From NCBI RefSeq assembly GCF_009601165.1, contig NZ_WIRE01000001.1:1550001-1614000 (forward strand): a stretch of 64,000 bases of DNA, in the 5' to 3' direction. Below, piece after piece: positions 16,110-25,688 of the stretch. Position 1 is the first letter of the stretch. Each line of letters begins with the position of its first letter. A model generated the notes under the pieces. The model was not told the origin of the DNA, did not search any database, and saw only the letters and a list, made by a program, of their open reading frames with translations. The DNA is from Alcanivorax sediminis (GTDB taxonomy: Bacteria > Pseudomonadota > Gammaproteobacteria > Pseudomonadales > Alcanivoracaceae). Both the position numbers and the translations under genes were made by a program.

Positions 16110-17996
16110 TTACAGATCGCCGTCCAGGAAGCTGCGCAGGTGTTCGCTGCGAGACGGATGACGCAGCTTGCGCAGCGCCTTGGCTTCGATCTGACGGATA
16201 CGCTCACGGGTCACGTCGAACTGCTTACCCACTTCCTCAAGGGTGTGGTCAGTGTTCATGTCGATACCGAAACGCATGCGCAGTACCTTGGCTTCACGGG
16301 CGGTGAGGTTGGCCAGTACTTCGCGGGTGGCCTCTTCCAGGCCCAGCGAGGTGGCGGAGTCCACCGGGGATTCCATGTTGCCGTCTTCGATAAAGTCGCC
16401 GAGGCTGGAATCTTCATCGTCACCGATGGGGGTTTCCATGGAGATCGGCTCTTTGGCGATCTTCAGAACCTTGCGCACCTTGTCTTCCGGCATTTCCAGG
16501 CGCACGCCCAGCTCTTCCGGCGTCGGCTCGCGACCCATTTCCTGGAGCATCTGGCGCTGTACCCGGTTGATCTTGTTGATGGTCTCGATCATGTGTACAG
16601 GAATACGAATGGTGCGCGCCTGATCCGCAATGGAGCGGGTAATAGCCTGACGAATCCACCAGGTGGCGTAGGTGGAGAACTTGTAACCACGACGGTATTC
16701 GAACTTGTCTACGGCCTTCATCAGGCCGATGTTGCCTTCCTGGATGAGATCAAGGAACTGCAGACCACGGTTGGTGTATTTCTTGGCAATGGAGATAACC
16801 AGACGCAGGTTCGCTTCCACCATTTCTTTCTTGGCGCGACGGGCCTTGGCTTCACCGATGGAAATGCGACGGTTGATTTCCTTGATGTCCGCCACCGGGA
16901 GGCCAATGATGTCTTCGATGGTAGAAATCTTGCGCTGGGCGCGCTGGATGTCTTCCTTTACAACTTCCAGCTTGTCGGCAATAGCCTTGCCTTTCTTGGT
17001 CTTCAGCTGGGTATCGATCCAACCCATGTCGGTTTCATTGCCGGGGAACAGCTTGATGAAATCCTTGCGGTCCATGCCGCCACGACGGATGGCGAAGGAC
17101 ATGATCTGGCGCTCGAACTTGCGCACCAAATCCAGATTGTTACGGGCGCCAACCAGCATTTCGTCATAGATACGCGGAACCAGCTTGAACAGGGTAAAGT
17201 GCTCGGCAAGGGCTTCCAGTGCCTTGGCGGTGCTGGCATGGTCACGGCCGTTGCGCTTCAGTGCGCGCTCAGCTTTTTCATGCAGCGTTTTCAGCTCATT
17301 GAAACGCTCTGCAGCCAGTACCGGATCCAGGCCGCCTTCATCTTCGTCGGAGTCATCATCAGAATCGTTGTCTTTGTCGTCAGCGTCTTCTTCGTCATCG
17401 TCCTTCTCTGCCTTCTTGGCTTTTTCTGCGAAGGTGGGTTCCTTGTTGGCGTTGGTGGCCGCAGCCCCATCGTCATTGGGATCCAGGTAGCCGGCGATGA
17501 TATCGGTGAGTTTGCGCTCTTCGTTTTCCACGCGGGCGTATTCGTCGATCAGCATGTCGACAGCGCCGGGCCAGAAGGCCAGCGCGTGCATGACTTCACG
17601 AGTACCTTCTTCAATACGCTTGGCGATCTCGATTTCGCCTTCACGGGTCAGCAGTTCCACTGTGCCCATTTCGCGCATGTACATGCGCACGGGGTCAGTG
17701 GTGCGGCCCGGCTCGCTTTCTACGGACGCGAGTACGGCCGCAGCTTCTTCGGCAGCCACTTCGTCGGTGCTGTCGGCACTTTCATCGATCATCAGCTGAT
17801 CGGCATCGGCGGCCTTCTCGACCACGGTAATGCCCATGTCGTTGATCATCTGAATGATGTCTTCAACCTGGTCGGTGTCGGTAATGGACTCCGGCAGGTG
17901 GTCGTTAACCTCGGCATAGGTCAGGTAGCCCTGTTCCTTGCCGAGTGCGATCAACTGCTTCAGCTGGGATTGCTGCTGCTGCTTTTGAGTCGTCAT
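16110..17996 (-). CDS. rpoD: RNA polymerase primary sigma factor (sigma-70)
   Basis: This housekeeping sigma factor directs core RNA polymerase to -35/-10 promoters. At 628 residues it is normal for gammaproteobacteria. Region 1.1 is N-terminal, a very acidic stretch near 195-215 ([20 protein letters not shown]) lies in the non-conserved region, and regions 2.3-2.4 include [15 protein letters not shown]. Region 4.2 ends with [18 protein letters not shown]. It is the last gene of the rpsU-yqeY-dnaG-rpoD series. The 157 bases after dnaG may hold an additional promoter, as heat-shock promoters occur there in relatives. Confidence 0.98.
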   Translation of the reverse strand: MTTQKQQQQSQLKQLIALGKEQGYLTYAEVNDHLPESITDTDQVEDIIQMINDMGITVVEKAADADQLMIDESADSTDEVAAEEAAAVLASVESEPGRTTDPVRMYMREMGTVELLTREGEIEIAKRIEEGTREVMHALAFWPGAVDMLIDEYARVENEERKLTDIIAGYLDPNDDGAAATNANKEPTFAEKAKKAEKDDDEEDADDKDNDSDDDSDEDEGGLDPVLAAERFNELKTLHEKAERALKRNGRDHASTAKALEALAEHFTLFKLVPRIYDEMLVGARNNLDLVRKFERQIMSFAIRRGGMDRKDFIKLFPGNETDMGWIDTQLKTKKGKAIADKLEVVKEDIQRAQRKISTIEDIIGLPVADIKEINRRISIGEAKARRAKKEMVEANLRLVISIAKKYTNRGLQFLDLIQEGNIGLMKAVDKFEYRRGYKFSTYATWWIRQAITRSIADQARTIRIPVHMIETINKINRVQRQMLQEMGREPTPEELGVRLEMPEDKVRKVLKIAKEPISMETPIGDDEDSSLGDFIEDGNMESPVDSATSLGLEEATREVLANLTAREAKVLRMRFGIDMNTDHTLEEVGKQFDVTRERIRQIEAKALRKLRHPSRSEHLRSFLDGDL

Positions 17997-18153
17997 GCAA
18001 TAAAGCCCGTCGTCGTGATGATGCCGTGGGGAAACGGCGTATTATACTCGGAGATGGGGGTGACGGCCAGTAATTGCAAGGCGTTGCGGTAGTCGGGGGT
18101 GGACGGTTGCTGGTTGGCCGGTATCTTAAAAAACAAGGGGTTAGGTTTGCAGG

Positions 18154-20076
18154 CTAGTGGAACGGTTTGCGGGCGTGCTGGCGTGCCTCTGCCAGCAGCT
18201 TGTGCAGTTCCTGCCAGTGGGCGGCATCGGGAATGCCGGCCTGCTCCACTTCCAGTAATGCCGCTTCCAGACGGGCAACTTCCAGTTGGGAAAGCGCGTC
18301 CTGCCAGAGCCTGGCGGCCATGGTTTCCTGCATGGGGGGCTTGAGGCTGGCTCTGAGCAGACGTGAGAGGATTTCCCCCTGTTCCAGGGCCATTAACGCA
18401 CCAAGCAGAGAGGCTGGGTGCTGATGCTTTTGACACAGGCCAGCTACCTGGATCAGCAGGTCGATATGCGGCACGGGCAGTCGCTCCACGCCATCGGGGA
18501 GCGGGTGAGATTCGACCAGCCCCGGATAATCCAGCAGCACCAGCACCAACCGTTCGGCCATGGTTAGTGGCCCCTTGCGGCGGCCGGAGTCCCGACGCTG
18601 CGGGGCAGGGCTGTCCAGCGTAATGGGGAAGTCGTCGGCGGGATAAAAGTCATCCTCACCCTGCGGTGGTGCATCATCCCAGCCGGGTGGTGGCGGCTCA
18701 TTGTCATTGCCGTAGCCGGTGTCTGAATGTGGGACGGGTCTGCTTTGCTGCGCAGGCTCTGCCGGCGCTTTGGGCGCGGGTTTGAGCTGAATCAGCGATT
18801 CCTTGTCCAGTCGGGTCAGCTGCGCCAGCTCTTCGGTTAGCAGCGCACGGTAGACCGGGCCGGCCGGTTTATCCAGATAGGGCAGGGCCAGCCGCGCCAG
18901 TCGCGCGCGTCCATCCACCGTATTCAGGTCGAGCCCTTCTGACAGATGACGGAAGAGATAAGTGGACAGGGCGTCCGCTTTGTCGGTCATGGCGCGCAGC
19001 GCCTCGGGGCCCTGCGCCCTGACCAGGGTGTCCGGATCTTCGCCGTCGGGGAGGAACAGGAAGCGAACCTGTTTGCCATCGTCCAGTGCCGGGAGCAAGG
19101 ACTCCAGTGCCCGCCAGGCGGCACGAACACCGGCCTTGTCGCCGTCGAAACACAGAATCACTTCGTCCACCTGGCGGAAAAGCTTGCGGGCATGATCCTC
19201 GGTGGTGGCGGTGCCGAGGGTGGCGACCACGTTGGGGACACCATACTGATGCAGCGCAATCACATCCATGTAGCCTTCCACCACATAGAGGCGGTCGCTG
19301 CGATCACGGCTCTGACGCCACTCCCACAGGCCATAAAGCTCTTCGCCCTTGTGAAACACGGGGGTTTCCGGGCTGTTCAGGTATTTCGGTTTGCCGTCTC
19401 CCAGTACCCGGCCACCGAAACCAATGGTGCGGCCACGGCTGTCGCGGATTGGGAAGATGATGCGGTCGCGGAATTTGTCATACACCCGGCCGTTGTCCTC
19501 CCGGCGCACCAACAGACCGGCGGTGAGGGCCTGCTCCAGGGTGGCTTCGGTCAGTGACAGGCCGTTGATCAGGTTGTCGTAACCGGGAGGGGCAAAGCCC
19601 AGCGAAAAGCGCTTGGCAATTTCACCACTCAGGCCCCGGTTCTTCAGGTAATTAACGGCTTTCTGCTTCTCCGGAGCCTGGCGTAATTGCTGGGCATAGA
19701 AGTGCTCGGCGCGACCAAGAAGATCGTACAGGGACTGCAGGCGATCCTTGCGCTGGCGATCGGCGGGCGTTTCCGGGCGGCTTTCCGGCACTTCCATGCC
19801 GGCGCGGCTGGCAAGTTGCTTGACCGCCTCCGGAAAGTTCATGTGCTCGTATTCCATCAGGAAGCCCACGGCGTTGCCTTTGGCGCCACAGCCGAAGCAG
19901 TAGTAGAACTGCTTGTCCGGAGCAACCGTGAACGAAGGGGTCTTTTCCTGATGGAAGGGGCAGCAGGCGCTGTAGTTGCGACCGGTCTTTTTCAGGGGCA
20001 CACGGGCGTCAATCAGCTCCACCAGATCGGTGCGGGCCAACAGGTCTTGAATGAAGTTATCCGGTATGCGCGCCAT
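18154..20076 (-). CDS. dnaG: DNA primase
   Basis: This 640-residue enzyme synthesises RNA primers at the replication fork and binds DnaB through its C-terminus. An N-terminal CHC2 zinc finger is visible (CPFH near 39-42, then CFGCGAKG near 60). The Toprim core includes VVEGYMDVIALHQYGV and LCFDGDKAGVRA. A Pro-rich linker near 430-500 leads to the helicase-interacting domain. It is the second-last gene of the macromolecular-synthesis operon. Start ATG 20076 fits the family N-terminus (ARIPDNFIQDLLARTDLV). Confidence 0.97.
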   Translation of the reverse strand: MARIPDNFIQDLLARTDLVELIDARVPLKKTGRNYSACCPFHQEKTPSFTVAPDKQFYYCFGCGAKGNAVGFLMEYEHMNFPEAVKQLASRAGMEVPESRPETPADRQRKDRLQSLYDLLGRAEHFYAQQLRQAPEKQKAVNYLKNRGLSGEIAKRFSLGFAPPGYDNLINGLSLTEATLEQALTAGLLVRREDNGRVYDKFRDRIIFPIRDSRGRTIGFGGRVLGDGKPKYLNSPETPVFHKGEELYGLWEWRQSRDRSDRLYVVEGYMDVIALHQYGVPNVVATLGTATTEDHARKLFRQVDEVILCFDGDKAGVRAAWRALESLLPALDDGKQVRFLFLPDGEDPDTLVRAQGPEALRAMTDKADALSTYLFRHLSEGLDLNTVDGRARLARLALPYLDKPAGPVYRALLTEELAQLTRLDKESLIQLKPAPKAPAEPAQQSRPVPHSDTGYGNDNEPPPPGWDDAPPQGEDDFYPADDFPITLDSPAPQRRDSGRRKGPLTMAERLVLVLLDYPGLVESHPLPDGVERLPVPHIDLLIQVAGLCQKHQHPASLLGALMALEQGEILSRLLRASLKPPMQETMAARLWQDALSQLEVARLEAALLEVEQAGIPDAAHWQELHKLLAEARQHARKPFH

Positions 20077-20134
20077 GGGACTGATTTTGCCAGAAGGGCG
20101 GTTATCTAAACAGAAAGACGGGCTGAAAGGCAGC

Positions 20135-20162
20135 TAATAGTTAACAGTTAATAGTTAACAGC
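20135..20162. repeat. 7-base-period array, TAAYAGT core
   Basis: Four heptamers, TAATAGT, TAACAGT, TAATAGT and TAACAGC, lie between yqeY and dnaG. The same array type recurs at 60308-60337, 40 kb away. Confidence 0.75.
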
Positions 20163-20197
20163 GAAAACCTGGGATAGCAGGGGCTTCAGCAGGAGGA

Positions 20198-20647
20198 TTA
20201 GCTGTTCAGCTTGGCGCGAACTTTTCCGCTGGCAGCGCCCATGTCGGCACGACCTTGGAGCTGAGGCTTGAGAATTCCCATGACCTTGCCCATGTCCTGC
20301 ATGCCGGCGGCACCGGTGCTGGCTATGGCTTCGTCAATCAGGGTGTCGATTTCCGCATCGGTGAGCGGCTCGGGGAGGAATTCCTGGAGCACTACGATTT
20401 CCGCTTCCTCCACGTCGGCCAGGTCGGCACGATTGGCGTCGCGGTATTGGGTCGCAGAGTCCTTGCGCTGCTTGATCAGCTTGTCGAGCAGGGCCAGTAC
20501 ACGCTCGTCATCGGGGTCGATGCGTTCGTCTACTTCAATCTGCTTGATCGCTGCCAGCGCCATACGAAAAACGCCAAGACGTGCCTTATCTTTTGCACGC
20601 ATGGCGTCTTTCATGGCTGCAGTGAGCTGCTCTTTGAGCGCACTCAT
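20198..20647 (-). CDS. yqeY: GatB/YqeY domain protein
   Basis: This 149-residue protein is of the YqeY family, homologous to the tRNA-binding tail domain of amidotransferase subunit GatB. The whole length matches (start MSALKEQLTAAMKDAMRAKDKARLG, given here only in part of its length; end GRADMGAASGKVRAKL). The role is unclear; tRNA binding is presumed from the domain. It lies 23 bases after rpsU and before dnaG in one operon, a common insertion into this operon outside enterobacteria. Confidence 0.93.
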   Translation of the reverse strand: MSALKEQLTAAMKDAMRAKDKARLGVFRMALAAIKQIEVDERIDPDDERVLALLDKLIKQRKDSATQYRDANRADLADVEEAEIVVLQEFLPEPLTDAEIDTLIDEAIASTGAAGMQDMGKVMGILKPQLQGRADMGAASGKVRAKLNS

Positions 20648-20670
20648 CAGACGTCTCTACTCAGCAATGC

Positions 20671-20886
20671 TTAGTAAAGACGCTTGCGTGCGAGCTGCTC
20701 ACGCTGCAGTTTTTTAAGGTGACGCTTGACGGCTGCGGCACGCTTGCGCTTACGCTCTTGAGTGGGCTTCTCGTACTGTTCGCGACGACGCACTTCAGAC
20801 AGAATGCCCGCTTTTTCACAGCCACGCTTGAAACGGCGCAGGGCCACATCAAACGGTTCGCCTTCTTTCACCTTCACCTGAGGCAT
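20671..20886 (-). CDS. rpsU: 30S ribosomal protein S21
   Basis: This 71-residue, highly basic protein starts [20 protein letters not shown] and ends with an Arg/Lys-rich helix, as in bacterial S21. S21 helps the 30S subunit pair with Shine-Dalgarno sequences. It is the first gene of the macromolecular-synthesis operon and is divergent from tsaD across 154 bases, which must hold both promoters. Confidence 0.98.
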   Translation of the reverse strand: MPQVKVKEGEPFDVALRRFKRGCEKAGILSEVRRREQYEKPTQERKRKRAAAVKRHLKKLQREQLARKRLY

Positions 20887-21040
20887 GAAGAATCACCTTC
20901 CTAGAAATTAGAGTTTATGGATTCGCTGCGGGCTCAGGTGTCCCATTTGCAGCGAGGGCGCGATTTTACCTAAGTGGGCAGGAAATGCAAATCAGCTTGT
21001 CGGGGGGTATTATGGCGCCCGGATTTCAAAGGTAGGCATC

Positions 21041-22066
21041 ATGCGCGTTCTGGGTATTGAATCAAGCTGTGACGAGACCGGTGTAGCCATTTATGACACC
21101 GAGGCCGGGCTATTGGGGCAGGCCCTGTACAGTCAGGTGGAAATGCACGCCAAATACGGTGGGGTAGTACCGGAACTGGCTAGCCGCGATCACGTACAGC
21201 GGGTGTTGCCGCTGGTCAGGCAGGTGCTGGAAGAGGCCGAAACCCGCCCGGAGCAACTGGACGGTGTCGCTTATACAGCAGGCCCCGGCCTGGCTGGCGC
21301 TCTGTTGGTAGGGGCGGGCGTGGCACGCTCCCTCGCCTTTGGCTGGGGTATTCCTGCGGTGGAAGTCCATCACATGGAGGGCCATTTGCTGGCCCCCCTG
21401 CTGGAAGAGCGGGCCCCGCAGTTCCCCTTTGTGGCCTTGCTGGTCAGTGGCGGCCATACCCTGCTGCTGGATGCGCGCAGCCTGGGGGATTACTCGATTC
21501 TGGGCGAGTCAGTGGATGATGCTGCCGGTGAAGCGTTCGACAAGGCGGCCAAGATGATGGGGCTGGGCTATCCTGGCGGCCCACGCATTGCGGCGCTGGC
21601 CGAGCAAGGCACGCCCGGTCGCTTCCGCTTCCCCCGGCCGATGACGGATCGCCCCGGGCTGGATATGAGCTTTTCCGGCCTGAAGACCTTTACCCTCAAT
21701 ACGATTCACGATCTGGGTGGCAAGGAGGCCCTGTCAGAGCAGGACCGAGCCGACATCGCGCTGGCGTTTGAGGAGGCCTCGGTGGACACCCTGATCATCA
21801 AATGCCGTCGCGCCATGGAGCAGACCGGTTACAAGCAGTTGGTAATGGCGGGAGGGGTGAGTGCCAACCGTTCCCTGCGTGCCCGCCTGGGTGAGCAGAT
21901 GAAGAAACGGGGTGTGGAGCTGTTCTACCCGGCACCTCAGTACTGCACCGATAACGGCGCCATGATTGCCTTTGCCGGTGCTCTGCGTATGCAGGCGGGG
22001 GAGTCTGCCGAGCTTCCCATCAAGGTGCGTCCAAGATGGCCGCTGACGGAGCTGGCGGCGCTGTAG
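21041..22066 (+). CDS. tsaD: tRNA N6-adenosine threonylcarbamoyltransferase
   Basis: This 341-residue Kae1/TsaD-family enzyme attaches the threonylcarbamoyl group to A37 of ANN-decoding tRNAs together with TsaB and TsaE. Key features are [15 protein letters not shown] at the N-terminus, the metal-binding HHMEGH near 109-114, ALLVSGGHT, and [12 protein letters not shown] near the C-terminus. It is divergent from rpsU as in most gammaproteobacteria. It stands alone on the plus strand, followed by a repeat-rich gap. Confidence 0.97.
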   Translation: MRVLGIESSCDETGVAIYDTEAGLLGQALYSQVEMHAKYGGVVPELASRDHVQRVLPLVRQVLEEAETRPEQLDGVAYTAGPGLAGALLVGAGVARSLAFGWGIPAVEVHHMEGHLLAPLLEERAPQFPFVALLVSGGHTLLLDARSLGDYSILGESVDDAAGEAFDKAAKMMGLGYPGGPRIAALAEQGTPGRFRFPRPMTDRPGLDMSFSGLKTFTLNTIHDLGGKEALSEQDRADIALAFEEASVDTLIIKCRRAMEQTGYKQLVMAGGVSANRSLRARLGEQMKKRGVELFYPAPQYCTDNGAMIAFAGALRMQAGESAELPIKVRPRWPLTELAAL

Positions 22067-22099
22067 GCAGGCACCGCGACCACGACGGAGCCCCGTTGC

Positions 22100-22378
22100 T
22101 GTAGGAGCCTGCCTGCAAGCGATCCGAGCGAGGGTGAGCAATCAGTTTCGAGTTTCGAGAAGCGAGTTTCGAAAGGCGAAACCGGCTGCATGGAATGAAG
22201 TTTGGATTTGATCTTCGAGACTCGCCTCTGGAATCCTTACCTCGCCGAGGCTCGGATCGCTTGCAGGCAAGCTCCTGCGGCGGGGTATAGCAAGTGTTTA
22301 TCGACGCAAAAAGGCGTCAGGCGTTCAGTCAGTCTTCCGGTTTTGATTTTCGAAACTCGCTTCTCGAAACTCGTCACT
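22100..22378. repeat. Composite REP plus heptad-array element
   Basis: A GTAGGAGC-type REP start at 22101 leads to GCAAGCGATCCGAGC (22115-22129). This is perfectly inverted at 22250-22264. Inside lies a CGAG heptad array at 22146-22174 (TTTCGAG, TTTCGAG, AAGCGAG, TTTCGAA). A reverse-oriented array (CTCGCTT, CTCGAAA, CTCGTCA) lies at 22350-22376 and touches the end of plsY. This explains the roughly 300-base gene-free gap. Confidence 0.7.
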
Positions 22379-22991
22379 GATCTTTCTTCTTGAACCCCAG
22401 TTCTTCCCCGCGCAGGATCTTCTGCAGATTGCTTCGGTGGCGGGCGATCATCACCAGCGACATGACCAGGATTGGCCAGAAGGCGGGGCTCAGCCAGGCG
22501 AAAATACAGGCCGGGGCGACCACAAAGGCGCTGAGTGAGGCGATGGAGGAGATTCTGTTCAGGGCGAATACGGACAGCCAGGTGCCGCCGGCGACCAGGC
22601 CGCTGGGCCAGTGCAGGGCAAAGAGCAGCCCGAAAGCAGTGGCGACGCCCTTGCCGCCTTCGAAGCGGAAGAAAACAGGATAAAGATGGCCAAGGAAGGC
22701 GCTGGTGCCCACCAGGGCGGCAATCAGCGGCCCAAGATTCAGGTAGTTGGCGACGAGGACCGGGATAACCCCTTTCATCACATCACCCAGCAGCGTCAGG
22801 GCGGCGGCGGGTTTGCCACCAATCCGCAGCACATTGGTGGCGCCGGGATTATTGGAGCCTTCGGTGCGAGGATCGGGGTAACCAAACAGACGGCACACCA
22901 GAATGGCACTGGAAATGGACCCCATCAGGTAACCGGCTACGCACAAAGGCAACAACCAATACCACACATCCTGTAATGTCCCTGCTTCCAC
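22374..22991 (-). CDS. plsY: Glycerol-3-phosphate acyltransferase PlsY
   Basis: This 205-residue inner-membrane enzyme acylates glycerol-3-phosphate from acyl-phosphate, starting phospholipid synthesis. Several hydrophobic segments are visible. The family motifs are GSISSA with EGSNNPGATNVLR near 42-56, FEGGKGVATAFG near 107-118, and RHRSNLQKILRGEE near the C-terminus. It is divergent from folB, the usual neighbour arrangement. Its 3' end overlaps a reverse heptad array. Confidence 0.96.
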   Translation of the reverse strand: MEAGTLQDVWYWLLPLCVAGYLMGSISSAILVCRLFGYPDPRTEGSNNPGATNVLRIGGKPAAALTLLGDVMKGVIPVLVANYLNLGPLIAALVGTSAFLGHLYPVFFRFEGGKGVATAFGLLFALHWPSGLVAGGTWLSVFALNRISSIASLSAFVVAPACIFAWLSPAFWPILVMSLVMIARHRSNLQKILRGEELGFKKKDQ

Positions 22992-23150
22992 CGGCTATAA
23001 TCTCCCTTCACATCGCTTGGCTGCGAAATGCGGCTTTATTGTACACATGGCGACGTTGTTGCCTGCGCTGCAAGCGTAACATCTGATTACCGGCAATGGG
23101 ATCATGTCAGAAGCGACATTTTTCAGGTTGCCAACGCAGAGAGAGCGAGT

Positions 23151-23513
23151 ATGGATATTGTTTATATCAATGATTTGAAAGTGGATACCGTGATCGGCAT
23201 TTTCGACTGGGAGCGTCGGATCCGGCAAACCGTCAGCCTGGACCTGGAAATGGCTGCAGATATCCGCAAAGGTGCGGCTTCAGATCACATTGATGATGCC
23301 CTTGATTACAAGGCTATCGGCAAGCGGGTGATCGCCTTTATCGAAGGGAGTGAGTTCCAGCTGGTCGAGACTCTGGCGGAGAGCGTAGCTCAGTTAGTAC
23401 TGAAGGAATTCAGCGTGCCATGGCTCAAGCTCCGCCTGAGCAAGCCCGGCGCCCTTCGTGGTTCCCGTGATGTGGGTGTGATCATCGAACGGGGTGAGCG
23501 TCCTCATGGATAA
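23151..23513 (+). CDS. folB: Dihydroneopterin aldolase
   Basis: This 120-residue enzyme of folate synthesis converts 7,8-dihydroneopterin to 6-hydroxymethyl-dihydropterin and glycolaldehyde. Typical features are IGIFDWERRIRQ at the N-terminus, LDYKAIGKRV, the catalytic-region VETLAE, and LRLSKPGALRGSRDVGV. The frame is open upstream to 23028, but that extension is not family-like. ATG 23151 follows a GAGAGCGAG sequence. It overlaps folK by 8 bases. Confidence 0.96.
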   Translation: MDIVYINDLKVDTVIGIFDWERRIRQTVSLDLEMAADIRKGAASDHIDDALDYKAIGKRVIAFIEGSEFQLVETLAESVAQLVLKEFSVPWLKLRLSKPGALRGSRDVGVIIERGERPHG

Positions 23514-24009
23514 CGCCGTCGACACACAGGTTTATCTCAGCCTGGGTTCGAACATTGATCGGGATCACAACATTCGTTCCGGGCTGGATGCTCTGGAAGC
23601 AGACTTCGGCGAGCTGGCCATTAGCCCCGTTTATGAGAGTGAGGCGGTAGGCTTTGATGGGGACGCTTTCTACAACCTGGTCGTGGGTATCAGGACCCGT
23701 CTCTCGGTGGGTGAGCTGACGCTCCGCCTCAAGGCCATGGAAAAGGATCATGGTCGGGTGCGAGGCGAGAAGAAGTTTGCCAGTCGAACGCTGGATATCG
23801 ATATCCTCACCTATGGGGACCTCACCGGTGAGATTGATGGGGTGCAGCTGCCTCGCGATGAAATTCTCAAGCATGCGTTTGTGCTCAAACCACTTGTGGA
23901 TCTCGCGCCCGATGAGCGCCATCCTGAGACCGGTGAGACCTATCGGTATATTCTTGAGCGGTCGAACTTCGATGCTCAGAAGTTGTGGGTGGTGGATTTT
24001 CCGCGCTAG
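23506..24009 (+). CDS. folK: 6-hydroxymethyl-dihydropterin pyrophosphokinase
   Basis: This 167-residue enzyme transfers pyrophosphate from ATP to 6-hydroxymethyl-7,8-dihydropterin, the step after FolB. It shows YLSLGSNIDRD, the NLVVGI strand, and the signature RTLDIDILTYGD near 91-102, followed by LPRDEILKHAFVLKPL. ATG 23506 overlaps the end of folB by 8 bases; GTG 23494 is also in frame. A terminator follows at 24252. Confidence 0.96.
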   Translation: MDNAVDTQVYLSLGSNIDRDHNIRSGLDALEADFGELAISPVYESEAVGFDGDAFYNLVVGIRTRLSVGELTLRLKAMEKDHGRVRGEKKFASRTLDIDILTYGDLTGEIDGVQLPRDEILKHAFVLKPLVDLAPDERHPETGETYRYILERSNFDAQKLWVVDFPR

Positions 24010-24251
24010 GGGTAATGCTCGTTCAGCAAGCTGAATCGCTCACCGCTCTAAGGCCTTGGTGCAGCGACAGGGGCAGGATTGTCGTGAGATTCATGCATGT
24101 GTGATTCGGTCGCGGAGCAATCAGGGGCAAGGGATGGGTTGCGAAGTGGGTCGACTCGCTGTCCTCGGAGTGTCTGCAAGAATGAGCGTCTACAGTCAAA
24201 GGCTCCTTTCTTGGAGCGTATGACTCTGAAATCGTTTTTGGTGATTGATGG
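24010..24251. other. Gene-free gap after folK
   Basis: No gene, array or REP element is recognised here. Short frames in both directions have no ribosome binding site or family-like sequence. Confidence 0.4.
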
Positions 24252-24283
24252 AGGGCCCGCCAAGGTTTTTGGTGGGCCCTTGT
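24252..24283 (+). terminator. Hairpin between convergent genes
   Basis: AGGGCCCGCC and GGTGGGCCCT pair (one G-U) around AAGGTTTTT, between folK and the convergent peptidase gene. The T-rich tail is short, so termination strength is uncertain. The stem could serve both strands. Confidence 0.55.
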
Positions 24284-24297
24284 TGCTTTAAGGGCGC

Positions 24298-25227
24298 TTA
24301 ATCAAACCACTGCGGCTGCATGCCTTTCTGGGCCCAGCTGAAGAAGTCATATTCCAGTCGTGATAGCCCGCCGGGATAGAGGTGGCCGATGCGCTGCAGC
24401 GTGGGGCGTCGATCAGTTTTTTCCAGGTCTTGCAGCAGTTGTCTCAGAGTGCTGCGGCCCACAGGTTTGGACATCAGGAAAGCGGTTGCGCCCCAAGCGA
24501 CGGTGTAGGGAATAGCATTGAGTTGATGGGCCAGACTCCTCCAAGAGTTATCATCCAGTGACAGATACTGGCGCATAGTGATCAACTGCTGGTTATCGAT
24601 CCAGTGTTGAATGCGCTCTTCCGCATCCGGGAGGGTGGTGACAATGGATCGGCCATCGGGTTGTACTTTCAGCGTCTGGAAATACTGGGCAAGGCCCTCA
24701 TGCAACCAGACGGGCGAAGCGGGGGACAGTTGGAACAGCAGAACATGACTGGCTTCGTGCAGGATAGTCTGTGCCACCTCCTCGTCATCATCGCTCCATC
24801 GCCAGACGGCGACTTCATTTGTTGAGGAAAGGAATACGCCCGCATAGTTGGGGTTGCCTATAGCTCCCCGATCCTGCATCCACCCGACAAAGTCCTGTTG
24901 TTCCTCAAAAAGGTAAATATTGACCTCTGCGGTGCCATGTAAATCCAGTCCGAAGTCTTTTCTGTATCGGTTATATATTTGCTGGATTGCAGACAGCGTG
25001 TGGTCCTGCAGTCCTTCCTTTAGCTTAAAATCTTGGTGCCGGATCTGAATTTCCAACGATTTTTTCTGGTTTTTACCAGTATTGGGGGGGACAACTCTTA
25101 CCTGCTGATCAGTGGGGGGCTTGTCGCCAAAATGTAGCTTGCCGTCAGCGTCTCTCCACTGGTAAATCTCAGCATGAACTACAGATACAAGCGCTGTAAG
25201 AATGGCAACGAAGATAAACGATTTCAT
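24298..25227 (-). CDS. DUF4124 protein with gluzincin-type peptidase domain
   Basis: This 309-residue secreted protein has a signal peptide ending in VVHA near residue 20. A DUF4124 module follows (IYQWRDADGKLHFGDKPP). The second half contains HEASH near residue 165 and, 22 residues later, HEGLAQYFQ. HExxH with a downstream Glu is the zinc and catalytic arrangement of gluzincin metallopeptidases. The substrate is unknown, probably periplasmic or envelope. ATG 25227 overlaps the stop of the preceding DUF4124 gene (ATGA). An upstream ATG at 25302 would precede the signal peptide by 25 charged residues and is rejected. Confidence 0.78.
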   Translation of the reverse strand: MKSFIFVAILTALVSVVHAEIYQWRDADGKLHFGDKPPTDQQVRVVPPNTGKNQKKSLEIQIRHQDFKLKEGLQDHTLSAIQQIYNRYRKDFGLDLHGTAEVNIYLFEEQQDFVGWMQDRGAIGNPNYAGVFLSSTNEVAVWRWSDDDEEVAQTILHEASHVLLFQLSPASPVWLHEGLAQYFQTLKVQPDGRSIVTTLPDAEERIQHWIDNQQLITMRQYLSLDDNSWRSLAHQLNAIPYTVAWGATAFLMSKPVGRSTLRQLLQDLEKTDRRPTLQRIGHLYPGGLSRLEYDFFSWAQKGMQPQWFD

Positions 25228-25664
25228 TGCTGGCAATTCTCTTCTAACCACTTTTGAGTCTTGGCGATGTCGGCTCTCACTTCGCTCATCGGGACATCCC
25301 ACTCGTTGCCCTCGTCATCGAAATAGACAAACGGTCGTTGTAGTTTCTTGAGTCTGTCTCGGGCTTCGCGACAATTTTTTTCAAGGGCCGCGAGCCGTCG
25401 CTCTCGTTCAGCTTTAGCTTTTTCCTGCTTCTCCCTTTCCTTGAATTGTTCGCTCTCCCTGAGACGAAGTGTCCGTTGGTGGATGTCATGAACATTCTCG
25501 TCCTGACCGAGCTTCTGGGGGGCCTGAATTTCAACAGATTCATGCTGAGTGTCAGGCGCTCTGTCACCAAATTGCCAGTTGCCGTTTACATCCTTCCAGC
25601 GATATACCTCTGCAGCCGCTAATAATGGCAGCAGAAGACTGATGGAAAGCAGTGTCCTTTGCAT
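25224..25664 (-). CDS. DUF4124 domain protein
   Basis: This 146-residue secreted protein has a signal peptide of about 19 residues ending in LAAAE, then a DUF4124 module (VYRWKDVNGNWQFGDRAP). A long charged helical or coiled-coil region follows at about 60-110, rich in Glu, Lys and Arg. Function is unknown. It overlaps the peptidase gene by four bases, and both carry DUF4124, so the pair may form a periplasmic complex (inference). Confidence 0.8.
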   Translation of the reverse strand: MQRTLLSISLLLPLLAAAEVYRWKDVNGNWQFGDRAPDTQHESVEIQAPQKLGQDENVHDIHQRTLRLRESEQFKEREKQEKAKAERERRLAALEKNCREARDRLKKLQRPFVYFDDEGNEWDVPMSEVRADIAKTQKWLEENCQQ

Positions 25665-25688
25665 TCTTGTTCCTTGTTAAGTTGAAGC

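Noticed and set aside
16140-18092. 650-codon open frame antisense to rpoD
   Set aside because: It mirrors rpoD codon bias in a GC-rich gene; its translation is not protein-family-like and lacks a ribosome binding site. Similar long antisense frames opposite prkA, spoVR, lptD and others were dropped for the same reason.
20887-21040. Possible small RNA between rpsU and tsaD
   Set aside because: The 154 bases are needed for two divergent promoters and show no terminator or stable stem.
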